DNA of 64,000 nt from Drechmeria coniospora (taxonomy: Eukaryota > Ascomycota > Sordariomycetes > Hypocreales > Ophiocordycipitaceae). Shown here piece after piece: positions 1-13,049 of this stretch; the first letter of the stretch is position 1, and every line of letters begins with the position of its first letter. The position numbers and the translations under genes were made by a program. The stretch is taken from positions 11,094,520 through 11,158,519 of the forward strand of contig NC_054389.1 in assembly GCF_001625195.1 (NCBI RefSeq). Direction: 5' to 3'. The notes below the pieces were generated by a model, which worked only from the letters and a program-made list of their open reading frames with translations, was not told the DNA's origin and did not search any database.

Positions 1-3000
1 TGCACCAGCACTGCACATTGCACGGTGCACAAGTACAAACTGACGCGCAAGTCGGGGTACATGAACACTTGATTCCGTTGGGTCTGGTAATAGGTCTGGT
101 AATACGGAACGCTACAGTACGAGTACAAGTACAGTAGTGCACCTACAGCCAGTCGTTTCATTCGTACCTACTATTAGTAGGTGTACTAGTAAGTGTAAGT
201 AGGCACCTAGGAGGCACGGAGTACGGATCGATACCGGCTGCCGGCAATCAGGTACTTGCTGGTAGCAGCCACTTGTGCCGACTCCATGCTAGGCAAGAAA
301 CGGTAATCAATCAGCAGCATGCGGCAGAACGGAAGGCGCTTGCACTGTTGTTCGGAGTCTGCCGCCGGCGCACCTGGTCCGTATTCCGTCGTCCGTATCG
401 CTCGGCGACCCAAAGGTTGGCCTCGGGAAGAGGAGGAATACCGAGGACCAAGGTAGTGGTGCCGGGTACCTCGTGCCTTTGTCGCCGCCCCCCTTTGGAC
501 GAGCTGCGACGGGGGGGGGGGAGAAGGGGTGTTGGCCGGATGGATGGCAGCGGCTCCTGCTGGATGCATGGCACGTTGTCGTCATTTCTCGTCGCAACTC
601 CCAGTCGCCTCTCAAACGGTCGAGCACTTGCAAGTACGTACTTGCTCTGTACCTCCTGCAGGCGTGCGAGTGCTCAAGTACTTACATGCAAGTACCGTGC
701 ATGTTCTCCGTACTGTACAAGTACTTGCAGATGCTTGTACCCAATACTCCGTATCGCTTGCTTCCGCACCTCGACTATTAGCTGTCCATTCGGTGGTAGG
801 AACCTTGGCAGTCTCTCGCTCGTTGCTTTCTTCCGCCTTTGCCTTCCGATCGTCGTCCGTCTCTGCCTCCCCCTTTCCTTCTCCCTCCTTTCCTCGTGTC
901 GGCGCACGTCGGTGCCGTAAGTGCTCTCTGGCTGCGCCCTCGTTGATTCGTCGGCCACTCGTCGGCTGCTCCTCTCCGCGCCGAGCTCGGTTCTGTTCGG
1001 ACCTCCCCACCCCACTGAGCGTTGGAATGCGGCCCAGCCTTTACGCTTCCTGGACTGCCGAGGCGGCCGAGCGCCAGCGGACTGTCCACGCAAGCCCAGG
1101 GCGACGCCGCGTGCGCCGCCCTCCAGCAGCCAGCGGCCGTCTCCTGGAGCCCATCTCGGCGGCGGTTTCGCCACCGCGCTCGACGCGCCTCTGCCGGTAG
1201 TGTCTTGGCGGTTTTGCCTTGAGCGCCTCGTCACCGTCGCCGTCGATTCAATGATTGCCTCCTGCTGCTGGTGGGGGACTCTTACGAAGCAACACTGGTG
1301 GCCATCTGCGCCATGTTCCTTCATAAGTACACGGTAGTGCAAAGCGTGGAAGTGTACTTGTGCATGTACTCTGTACCTACGAAGAATTCCTTGCTCAAGT
1401 CAGAGTACATGCAGTACGTTGTGCAATGCCCCTGTACAAGTACTTGAGCACATGTACTTACTCCGGACTGTACTGGTAGTAATTACTGTACACGTATTGC
1501 TTGCCATGCCTACTGTAATATTACTTTGCTCATTTTACCCTTCCCCACGCGCGGACACATGAACTCCAAGTGCACGTACGGTAATAGGGCACGTTTGAGG
1601 TCGAATGCATGTACAGAGTACGGAGCAGGGGGCTCAGCTACTACTTCCACAGCAAGGTACGCAAGTGCATGAGTATGGCGTACTTGCGTGCTAATGGACA
1701 TGCACACTGCAAGCACGGAGTACAACTACTCTGGAACGTCAAATATTACGAGCGATACCTGGAAAATGCAATACTAATACATGTAGGTAGAAGCCGCAGG
1801 TGCCTGTACAGTATGTGCTGCATTTACTCGGTAGGTGCTTACTGTAGGAATATTTGCAAGTACCTTCTGCTCCGTACCTTGGTGCTTAAGTAAGTGCAGT
1901 TGGTACGTTGATGGTACGGAGAACATGTATTACTCCGTACTCCGTACAGTACGGCACAGTATTATTTGATGGTGCCCACCTTCGTATCGCCTCCCACGTG
2001 CCGACGCATCCTTCTTGGCCTGAACGGAGATGGCACGCCAAGGTCATACCCGCGAATTAGGGTTTCGCCGCCACACCGCGCCGTTGCCCATTGCTCTGCC
2101 GGTGCTTGTCGCAGGCACTTGTACGGATGGGCAGTGAAGGCCCGGCCGCCCAATCACCAAGGAGCACAGCCGCTCTCGCCTATGACGCAAGTACTTGCGC
2201 TAGTACCCGGACTACCAAAGTACGTCTATCGCGGCCATGACGCTGGGGCCAGCCTTGAAGGGGACATTGGAACTCGCACATCGGCCACTTGTACGGAGTA
2301 CGGACTCCGTGCTGCGAACTCCGTGCTGCGTACTCTGTACTGCGTAAATAACTTGTAATACTGTACTTGTGCAGATACAGCTAATGTGCGAGTGCAAATG
2401 CTTGTCATAACGGGGTTACTTTTGTCTGCAATCAATCCACTCAAGTAATACATGTTCTTACTGTATGTGTGTACTGAAGTAAGTACTTGCTTGTACTGTA
2501 TGTGTGTAGGTACTTTAGTACTGCAGGCACTTGCGCTGTAGGCACTCGTACTGCAGGTATCTGTGCCGCAGGTGCTTGTACTGTACTGCACAAGGTACTA
2601 GGTAAGTACTAGGCATGTACTAGTAGGTATGTACTGGATACCTAGGCACGGTACTTGGACAGACCCAACACAACTCGCTGAAACGAGATTCGCCAACGTT
2701 CTGAAACCCGCCTGGACATGAACATGCTCATTCTTCCACGTGTTCCCTTCCACCCGAACCAACGACCGCAAGTGCATGCAAACTGTGCATGGCTTTTCAT
2801 CATGCCTGCCGTTTGACGGCAAGTTGCCATCAATGCTACCCTTAGGCAGGCAGACCGCCGAAGAATCAAGACCACCTACCTTGTAATACTTGTAGGTTCA
2901 TTGTACCTCGGTACGGAGCAGTGCTTACGTCAGCCGCCTGAATTTGCATTTACAGTAATTACTCCATACTCCGTGATTACCGAGTATTACTCCGTATTCT

Positions 3001-3940
3001 ATCCGTACTCCCTATTACAACGTACAACGTGTACTGCAAATAAAAGCACTTACACCCAAGCACGGAGTACAGTATTACTGGCTATGATTTCTGTTGGCGC
3101 CGTCCAAGTATTGCAAGTACTTGCATGTAACGCATGCCAAGTGTACTTGTATAACCACCTTTTCTAGCTGCTTGGTAATTAGCGCTACCTCGGTTGTTCA
3201 AGCAGTACTACGCAGCCGGACCGCGCAGAGGAACTCAACCACCACCATAAACGAGTGGTTCGTCCTGTGACCCTACCTGTACTGAGTACCGACTATTACT
3301 CCGTACAGGATTCAGGATTAGTTGCACCGTCAGGCGGCGCGAGGTGCAGGGACAGCACGTCCTCCCTGGTGGACGAATCACAATCACAAGAGTGTCACGT
3401 CACTGCTTGGTGTCTTGACCCTCTTGGCAGCGTCACCATCACATCGCTTCGTGGAGATTACGGGCAACAGACGAATGCTTGGCACTTGGCAATAAAAGGG
3501 GCGGCTTGGTGGCTGCGTGCAACAGTGTATTACCGTACATGTGCATGTAATTACACCTTCTCACCCGCTCTGGGGAGTGCACGCAGTAGACACTGAAAAC
3601 AAGCGGTTGTACTGTAGTCGCTTACAAGTACTCATCAGAGTACGGCGCAGAGTTGCGTGGGAAGAATTACATTATTGTATTATTATTGGTTCCAGTGCCT
3701 CCAAGATTCCTGCTTTTCAACACCAGCACCGTCATGAGCACGCAATGCTCGCTTGCTAGGGTATAAGACCGATCGGGCTTCGTCGAAACCCCTCCCAAAA
3801 TGATGATGATGACGCTTCAAAAGATCATATGACGTCGATGCTCCTCCGCGACAACCGAGGCTGTGCCACGATTCGTCTCCCGCCGCCACCCCCTGCGCTC
3901 TTGTCCTCCTTGCTCCAGCGCAGGCACGTCGTTCCTCGCC
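1..3940. other. Gene-free spacer with GTAC-rich islands
   Basis: No recognisable gene. Positions 1-270, 1320-1960 and 2180-3640 are AT-richer and dense in the words AAGTACTTG, ACTCCGTAC and CATGTAC. Positions 280-1320 are GC-rich with pyrimidine blocks on the + strand (780-1010) and an 11-base G run at 511-521, but overlapping open frames on both strands match nothing I recognise. The end of this spacer is the 3' flank of the minus-strand LIM gene. Confidence 0.6.
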
Positions 3941-5980
3941 TCACATCTTTCCGAAGCGCGTCATGCGCTTGCTCAGTGCCGGCTTCTTGCTCGTTTCGGA
4001 TCCGCCCGGACCGGCAAGACCGCCGTACGGCAGCGGGGGAATGCCCCGATGCTGGCCGCCCTTGGCCCGGGCCGAACCGTCGTCGGCTCGCGGCGGGCTC
4101 GGCGACCGGCCATCCGACGACGCCTGCGCCGCCCTGCGGTTGGCGTCTCGCTCGCAGTAGGACCTGCCGTCGACGTCGTAGTAGCCGTCGGACAGGGACC
4201 GGCCGCAGTCGAGGCATTGGAAGCATCCGACGTGATACTTGATCCTCTCCTCGTCCTCGAGGTACTGTCCCTCGATGCCCCGCCCGCAGCCTCCGCACAG
4301 GCTGCCGTTGATCCGGTGGTAGTGCAGCTCGCAGTAGGGGCGGTCGTCGAGGACGTAAAACTCGGCCGACGCAAAGGGCTCCGAGCAGCTGGTGCAGACG
4401 AAGCAAGCCTTGTGGTACTTGCCCGTCAGCCTGCCGTCGGCAGACGAGACGCTCTTGCCGTAAATGGCTTGCCCGCAGCCCTTGCAGTCTCCCCTCGACG
4501 GCGCTCTCGTCTGGTCCCGGGAGCGGTTCTGGTGCCGAGCCGGCGAGGCCGATTCGTCCCGCCGCCTCGAGAGCATGTAGTCGGCCTCTCGGTTCGGCGA
4601 GGTGCCGTACCGCGTCCGCGGCAGCGTGTACTCGTGCTCGCGCTGAGCCGAGGCGCTGTTCGGCGTCAACGGCAGCAGCTTCTGGTCCAGCCCGGGCTGG
4701 ATGGCCGGGTCGACGCGCGCGTCGGCAAAGGGCAGCGGCGCGTGCCGGGGTGCGTGCGCCGCCTCGGCCGACCGGTGCACGTTCGGCCGCGAGACCTCGG
4801 CCCATCGCTCGTCGCCGTCGCGTCCGCCGTTGGTTCGGTACGACTGCGCCGACAGCGCCGGGCTCGTCCGCGAGCTCGGCTGGCTCGGCTGGCTCGAGGC
4901 CGAGTACCCGGACGATGTCGAGTTGGAAGGCGTGTGGTAGGGGTTTCCGACGCCAAACTCGGCCGCCAAATCGACGGTGCCCGAGTTCTTGGGCACGTGC
5001 TTGGCCAGCAGGCTCGTCGGGGGCGGAGGCCTCCTCGACGTGTCGGGGAGGAGTCTCCTCCCAGGGCTTCTCGACCTGTCGTTGCGCGCCGCGGGCCCGT
5101 GGGACGAGCCGGGCGGCGAGGTGCCGAGGGAGGCCGCCGTCTTGTGCTCGTACCGATCGGACGCGTTTGACGGTCGGCCGAAGCCTCCGTAACCATCCTT
5201 CCTCGGCGGCTGCGGCGGCGTCGCCTCGGCGCGACGGGAGGGGCTCGCCTCCGGTCGGGACTTGGTTCGAGCATGGCCCCATCCGGAGGGCCCATCGTGG
5301 GCCGCCAGCGAGTCCTTGCGTGCGGGGAAGGCATTTCGTGCGGGTTCCGGCCGGTAGCTGCCGTCGACAAAGTCGGACGTGGTGGCATTTGTGCGGTTCA
5401 CGTATCCACCGGCAGCCTGGCCGCCCTGGCTGCCGCTCGCTTTCCGAAATTGGGTCCCGAAGCCGCCGTAGCCTCCGAGGTTGGGCGAGTGGATGGGCGA
5501 GGGAGCAAAGTAATCGTCGTCCCGCGCGATCGGACTGTAGCTCCCGTCGGCAGATATCGGCGATACGGGGCGAGAGGCGAGCGATGGCTTCCGTGCCGTC
5601 GGCGGGCCGCCGTGGAGAAAGGTTCGGTCTGTGACGGGGGAAAACTCGACGTTAGCGGTGCCGCGTCGCCGATGGCGGACCATGGACGGGGGCGAGACTC
5701 ACCCGAGGCGGCATCGGTGCCTACCAGAGGCGACGTGCGATGGTATCGATCGTTTGGTGCTTCGCTGAATTGGATGTCAAACTTGGCGTAGGCGTCCGAC
5801 GGAGACGATGCTGGCGGCGCCGGTCAGCAAGGAAGGGCGGTGCGGGACGAGACAATGAAACGTACTCTCGTCCGTCGGCATTCCGCAGAGGTGGTCTCCC
5901 ATCCTCGAAATCTCGACTTGGTGGCCGCATATCGAACATTTGATGGTCGGCAGGAACGTCGACTCCCTCGGCAGAGCCAT
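3941..5980 (-). CDS. Paxillin-like LIM-domain protein
   Basis: Three exons, complement(3941..5628, 5703..5810, 5866..5980), give 636 residues; the introns of 55 and 74 bases have GT-AG ends and their phases join correctly. The start ATG at 5980 opens the MALPRESTFLPTIKCSICG segment typical of fungal LIM proteins, with a small CxxC...HxxC zinc-binding motif. Residues 75-455 are Ser/Pro-rich and probably disordered. Two tandem LIM domains follow, about 456-519 (starts CKGCGQ) and 519-567 (starts CGGCGRG), with complete Cys/His ligands, then a basic tail ending RFGKM. The family, related to paxillin-like Pxl1 of yeasts, links Rho signalling and actin at growth and septation sites; that role here is inferred. 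LIM family membership is certain, the exact orthologue less so. The sense strand carries a 19-base C-tract about 80 bases upstream of the ATG. Confidence 0.9.
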
Positions 5981-8900
5981 GGCCGGTACGATGGGCCAGC
6001 CTTGGCCAGGCCTGATCTGGGCTTCTCGATGCTGCACGGGCAGGTGGACGCTTTACATCGGGGGGGGGGGGGGGGGGGAGGTGGATCGTGCCGTTTGTTT
6101 TTCCCTCTTGATGCCGTCGGCGAACGCTTCACGAGTCGAGCGAGGCTGGTTCCCGCCAGATGGAGTCAGTCGCCGTGTCGTCCAAGAAGATTTGGTGCAA
6201 ACGCAAGAGCCGTCGTGTCTGCGGAGAGGCGTCCGTAGGCGTCGGCGGATGTCTAGGCAGCAAGGTTAGATGAGCGTGCGGGCGGCTTGCTTGGATGTGC
6301 TCGCAATGGTTGGAAATGTTGTTGATGGGAAAAAACTTGTCGCTGGGCGGCGGTGGGGGATCGTGGGTAGATCAACGATCGCTAACCAGCCAGACGCAGC
6401 CAGCGCTTTCTTCAGGGTGTGAAACGGCGGCAAGGATATGGCAGGCCCAGTGTCAGCAGGAGAGGAGTACACATACTCGGAACATTTTACTCGATACTCT
6501 TCCGCTCATTCTCGTGCAATGGTGGTGGTGGTATAAGAAGACGGGGGAGGGAGAGGGCCGTTTGAAGTACAGTGTGTGGTCGCCGTACTTGGATGCCCTG
6601 TAAGTACGAAGTAGAGGTGCTGTTAGTGCGTTGCGGAATCTGTCTCGAATGTGGAGTGGAGGGTGGGGCGGCGGCCCAGTGGCGAGGGTTCCCCTGTCCG
6701 CCGTCTGTCGCTGGCGTCCCGGAGGGGAAAGGAGATGGCCAAGGTGGTGGGGGGGCGGCGGCTGGCTGGGCTAGGCGAGCGACTGACACCAAGCCCGATT
6801 TCGCCGCCCCGCCTCGTTCGTTTGTCTCACTTAGCGCACTTGTAGATGGAACGAATGGGCCTGGCCTGGCCATTGGCGGGGGGGGCACCCGTACTGTCTG
6901 TCTGTCTGTACGATAATTAGCTCCCTCCTCCGTATGCCATCATGTTTCCGCGTCTTAGGGGACGAGGCTTTCCCGAACCGAACGGATGGATGGTCGTGTT
7001 TGCTGTCAACGTACCTGCTCGTTTCCCTTTGCTTCGAATGCCGCCCGTGGTGCGGCCGATGTTCTCATCCGTGTGCCGTGCGAGTCCACGGTCGAGCAGG
7101 CGATGCCGCCGCAAGGATTACTTGCTGGGTTAGCGGGTTACACCGCTGTACGTTCCACGCCACGATTCCACAGCAGGATCGCACTGCTCTGTAACCTTGC
7201 AGGTCGTGTACTGTAGGTACCAAGTCGAAATGCTAGCGCATGAACCTAGGGCCCTCCGCGCCTGCACCGTGGGTGCTGGTTGGTGCCTCGCCGCTCGGCC
7301 GACGCAACGACGGCTTCTTGGTAGGTCCCATAACATTGGTAGGGCGGCTGGTCGCTATGCGATGCAGACGTGAACCATCTGAAAAAGAGTCTCGACCGAA
7401 TTCCTCTTTCGCAACACGCTTGCAGCAAGCACGCATGTCCGTCCACGGTACATTTCAGGATGCGTTGGGTACTTGGCAACACGAGCGCTCGTGACCGTGC
7501 ATGTACTGTACTTGCTGTATATGCACAACTACTCGTACAGTGCTCCGTACTCGTACCCGTACCGGCATGTACTTGCAGTGCTGTGCTCATGCAATAGGCG
7601 TCCAGTAATTAGGCCCTTGTTTTTTTGCGCCCGGGTCCTGCATGCCGACTTTATTTTGGGGGCCGCCAAGAAGCAGGGGTCAAAAGGAAGTCGATGGATG
7701 CCGTCTGGCTCGGCTCGCTTGCCTCTCCCTTGGGCCACGGTGCCGCTCGAGGGTCTCTCCAGGGCCTACCGGACGGCGATGACGGGAACAGGATTGGGTC
7801 CGCGCTTGCTCCTTGCCGTCTGTGATCCGTTCCGGCATCGTCGATCGAATGTGACGTGACATGATGCGATGGAGAACAGTGCGTGGCTGCGTGAATGCAC
7901 GTTCCTTGCGCCCGGTCAGGGTCGATCGATCGCTCGGCCGTCGTTGTTCCGTGCCCGAGGGCGGCTTCGAGCAACTCGATCATCCATGGCGTGCCGACAA
8001 TGGCGGCAGCATTTTGCAGCGGCATCAGGCACTCACTCTAGCTGCTTTCAGGGAACGAGCACCTCGTACCTACAGTACATGCGAAGGCTTCGCACACGTG
8101 GCCTTGGAGCGCAACCACTCGTGTTCGGTGGATTTTGCAAGCACGACGTACGGAGTAGTGCTGTAACCTTGCCGCAGCAATGCAAAGCGTGTCGGTACCG
8201 TACAGTACTCCGTCCTTGCTTGCCTTGGTACCAGTGCCTCGTAGGTACCTAAAAGTAGCACGGCTGGCCTGTTCTTTCATATCAATGGACAATCGCTGCC
8301 AATACTTGCACGCATTCCGTACAAGGCACTAGAATAATACTAGGTACACCTTCCTCGGTAGTAGTGTGGTGCACCTGCAACGACTTCAACAAACGAGCAA
8401 GGGCTACCAGTACCTTGGTAATTAGTACTCCGTACCTAGCACTTGTATGTATGTGCAAGCAAAGTAGGTAATACCTACTGTAGTGCACTGTGAATAAATC
8501 TCGCCGTTGTGGTGGTACTAGTACTCTTCAGGTACCAAGGCGGAAAATATGCTGCACATGTACTCGGTAAAGTGCAGTACGGAGTACCCGACATATGGAC
8601 GAGGACGTAGGTGTACGGAATACGAGCGCCAGTATTGATACCTCATTTTCCCGAATGCCGGTGCTTATACTCCGTACATGTGTGCAAGTACTCGCCGTGC
8701 ACTGTATTACTGCACGCGCCCATTTACACGTTCGGGCGTCTGATATCGCCAGCGATGACCGCCCCATGGCCCCCTCCAGCTCTCGTCGCAAGCGGGCCCG
8801 AGCGGGAGAAGTGTTAAAGGTGCGGACGGCTGTCAAGGCGCACCGCACCAAACAACGGCTCGGGCTACCGCAGTGGCTGCCTGCCAACGTTAGTACGGAC

Positions 8901-11900
8901 GTTGGCAAGTGTGGATGTCATCCCTTGCGTCTGTGGGCATGGAGCAGAGGCACCGCCTCCATCGGTAGTAAATACTGTCAGTACTCTGTGCTAAATACCA
9001 TCAATACCAACCTAAAACTAGGTCCTGGGCACGGCACCTACGTCCTCCATTACGTGCTTAGACTGCTGGGTAGATTCCGGACGCCACACTCCTGACGCAG
9101 ATGCGGACCGGCGCTCCTCCGTTTTGCCATAACAGGTACCTTCCTTCACAGCCACATGCGCACTCATACCTTGGCCGACAATGCGGCGGCGGCGAATGGA
9201 TCATCGCGATTTTACCCACATCACGTGCGCCGAGGTCTTCTCGCCAAGTCGCAGGACTCAAACATTCACCGCTTTATTCATCATGCCTACCTTTTCGTCG
9301 TCTTCACCCCATGCGTGCACATGGGTGCAGGGTGAGATGGATCGGTCAAACGTGTGCGGAGTGCAGGTTGGGGCGGCAGATGGATCATGGGGACTCTGCA
9401 TACGGAAGCGCCAAAAGGACCACCTCGCCGCTGAATGTGCTGCCTGCGAACATGAACCTCCAAACGGCTAAACAGCCGCATCTCATGCAGGCGTGCCAAC
9501 TGCTTGAGCCGAGTGCCCACTGGTACGCGGTGCGGGTACCTGGCCGTGGTTGTTGCCCTGCATGATGCTGCCACCACTGCTGGCAAGTATGCACGACCGA
9601 CCGCTGCGGCCACGGCCACCGAGGGCATTCGCCACTAAACGACCAACTCCGGGCAGTTTGCGGGAGCCAGCCTTCCAGCGGAGAAGAGTACTGTTTCGTT
9701 TTCCCGAAACCGTGCTCGCAAAAGACTGCGTTTCGCCGTCGGCGTGTCCTGTTCCCGTCCGGCGAGGCGAAAAAGTCTTCCTCTTCTCCCTCAACGATTG
9801 TATCTGCGACGGGCAAAACGCAGGCCGCAACCGCCTCGCATTTCGGTTTGCGTTGACCTCGTTTCAGACAAGGAGCCCCACCCGCTCGCTGCCTGTGTTG
9901 GCCCAGGCAATGGTAGCCTGGTGTGTGAGCGGAGTGAGCGAGTGCTGTACATGCAGTTGTACTCTGTACATGCAAGTGTTCTGCTATGCGTACTAATCTA
10001 CACTTTGATACTTGTACAAGTACAAGTACACCTACACCTACAAGTACACGTGCATTTCTCCGTACCCGTACGGTGCCAGTCAAGGTACGTACTACTTCCA
10101 TAAGTGCACTAGGTATCCTAGTAGTAATACGAGGTACCTAGCAGCATATACCAAGGTGCTTGTAGAACTTTCGAGCTACGCTGCGGTGGTGCAGTAGGTA
10201 CCTAGGTAAGTGTACTAGGTAGGTAGGAAGGTAATTAATTGCTGAGAATCACTGTACATTACGTGCACGCAATTGCTGTACATAAAGGTGCCGCATACGC
10301 CAACACAAACCTCATGCCGGCAATCGCCGGTTGGATCGAACCCGAATCGGTGGGGGCCAACCCGTTTGAGATTGACTAGGTCCCTAGGCGTGGTTCGCCA
10401 TCACAATGAAACGGCCTGCGGCGCACGTGTTTCCTACCGGCAGTTTGATGCCATTGCATGCATGCGCCTTCTTTCAACCCACTTGTACCTTGTGCCTGCG
10501 CGGAATCCGCTCCGAAAGAAGGATTACGGACGCAAACGAAAGAAAAACCTGCCATCACGTGAACCCCTTCTCTGACGTGGATGCCATTGTTGCCGATGCC
10601 AGTGTCGCCGAGTATCGGCACGCTAGGTGAACGTTTGGTTACCATCCACCAACATCTCTATGGGCCTTCCCTGTGTGCACGTACAGTACCTGCACGAATA
10701 AGTGCCTCGGTGCAATCGTGCAATCGTAATACTCTGTACCATTATCCATTTTCCCACTGCCGTGATGCTGTACTTACTGCAAGTACAGTACTTGGACCGT
10801 AGCTCCACCTGCCCAGTTGTTAGACCCAAGTACAATGTACTTGTACATGGAGTGCTTGCGTCTGCTCGAGAGTGCTGGTAATTAGAGATTTACGAGAACA
10901 CAAATCATCCTTTCCTCCCCGCCTCCCCAAGCTGACAACGGCCATGCTGCGATCCGTCCAGGTCCATTTCGTATCGGCACGCTCGAGCTTGGCCATCGCA
11001 TATGTGCCCCTTTTGTAGCAAGGTACAACAAGTACTTTATTGCATTCTGCTCCCCGTATCTGAAATGAACCGCCGCCAAACGGCCTGCCTTGTCGTGCAC
11101 CGCGTCTGAACAAAGTGTTCCGTAGTTTCTCCGACCTCACGATACCATCACGACGTGTGTGCTCTGAACGGCAAAGAAGCCCTTCTCCGTCCGTCTTCCC
11201 CCCCACCTCAAAGGATCCTTCCTCGCAAGACGTCGCCCTCCTGCCAATGCCACGCAAGCTCGGAAAGGAAGCAAGGGGCTGGGGAAGCCAAGCAATCTGC
11301 TTCGCCCTGACGAGATTCGTTCTTGGTACACGTAGGCACACAAACAGGAACAGGTACGCGTAAGCATACTCGTAGCCAGATTCTATTTGCCATGGTTGCT
11401 TTCCTGTTCCGCACAATCAACATGTAATAAATAGGTTTAGTTGGTCGTACTTCAGTCTACTTGCACAGAGTACTGTAAGTAAGTACAGCTGCGCCTCGTC
11501 GTGGGGGCTTGGTTAGTGTGGGTCTCTATGACGTATGCGATCGGTTCGGAAGAAAAGTAAAGTATTTCGGAGACTTTGCAATACCTACGGTAGGTGTATG
11601 TACCAGGAGAATACCTGTACTTGCCTAGGCACTTGGAGACGAGTGCAGTTGCGCATCCCAACTGGCCATGGGTACGGAGGACTTGTATTGCACAGTAATA
11701 GCACTGGCAGGCAGTTTTCGCAATAGCTCCCCGCATCGCCCTCCCTAGTACGGAGTACCAGTCCTAATTGCATATGCAGTATTCTGTCGGTGTACTCTGT
11801 AGGTAGTACCTACTATGGGTGCTCCGTACCAAACTTTGTATTTGCAAGAACATCAGGGGAGCAACTTGCAAGCCGTGCATGTACTGTAGTTGTACGCATC

Positions 11901-13049
11901 ATTCGTATTGATACGAGTCCGTACTGCGAATGCCGAGCTTCTACGGAGTAGCTGCCGCTATGCAGGTACGTGCAACTACCCAATAATACGAGCAATAATC
12001 AGACAATGAACATGGATACATTTGTGTGTGCACAGTGCAGAATACGAGTAGGTAATGACGAAGCTCGGAATGAAAGATACCCAAGTACACACCCATACGC
12101 ACCCACCCACTTGTACAGCAAGCACTGAAAAGTGCGCAGCAGACCAGTCGCATGCAACATGTTCAACCGACTAATAATACTGAAAATCCCCTTTCTACCA
12201 CTGTGAGCGGCGAGATTGGTCCGCATTCGTGGTAGTGCACGCTGCACAGTAGTACTGGTTCTATAAACCTTAATACCCCGTACGTGTGCGGTTTTTTTTT
12301 TTTTTTTGTACACGTATCCGTACTTCGTACAGTAAGTACCTGCTGCCCGCACTGTACTTGCGGCAAGTGCAACTACATGTACCTACTTACATATAGTCCA
12401 GTATTAATACTGTGCCTGCCCGTACTGCAGACGTACAGCAAAGTACACGTACATACCTATATATAGTACAGTAACTTACAGTGCTGCAAGTACTTGCACA
12501 CCCGCGCCCTTTGTAACTCGTCCTCGCCTTGCCGCAGCCGAGCTCGTACGTGGATTCCCCGACATCGCTCCACGTCATGTTGGCCAGGTTCTTGTGCCCT
12601 GCCGCAACTCCATAACTGCTCTCACCGCGCTGCTGCGCCATCCATGATCGAACGGCCCCTACCCGAGTGACGAGTGGCAATTGTGCCATGTGCATACAAC
12701 TACATGCCCGGTCGTGTCGCCCTCAACTAGTCCGAATCTGGTAATCCTCGATGACTCAGCCTTGACGTGTCGGCCTGCTGCCACCGCCACCTGAACATGA
12801 CGAGACATGACGAGCATTCATGAGCAGATTTAGATCCCGTCTCTTACTCTCGCAAGTGTCGACATCTACCCTCGTTTCCCCATATCTTACCCGATTATTC
12901 CGAACCATCTCCCATTTGCCGTCTTCGGCATACGGCATCCATCACAACGGAAACGCGAGACACAGGCGTTTCCCTCGACGCCGATCGCGAGAGAAGAAGT
13001 CGAGAGTTCAACCGTTCCTTGTCCCTCGCAGCACGCCCCAGTCGCCCTC
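5981..13049. other. Long spacer upstream of two divergent genes
   Basis: About 7 kb with no recognisable gene. 5981-7200 is GC-rich with several G runs (C on the sense strand of the LIM gene) and is probably its leader and promoter. 7440-7600, 8140-9060, 9940-10270 and 11420-12520 are GTAC-word islands. A 15-base T run lies at about 12293-12307. Intervening open frames at 7.6-8.2, 8.5-10.1 and 10.4-11.4 kb overlap on both strands, lack domain-like sequence and resemble chance frames. Confidence 0.55.
6060..6078 (-). repeat. 19-base C-tract (sense) in the LIM gene leader
   Basis: An uninterrupted run of G on the + strand, so C on the coding strand of the minus-strand LIM gene, about 80 bases upstream of its ATG. 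Confidence 0.85.

Noticed and set aside
3825..5282. 485-residue Arg/Pro-rich frame overlapping the LIM gene
   Set aside because: Alternative frame of the same strand; the LIM frame has intact zinc ligands.
9385..10101. 238-residue minus-strand frame
   Set aside because: Runs through a GTAC island, has no domain-like composition, and overlaps equally long frames on the other strand.
10316..10380. tRNA-like GGGTTCGATCC on the minus strand
   Set aside because: The flanking bases do not form a five-pair T stem and no matching acceptor or D arm is visible.
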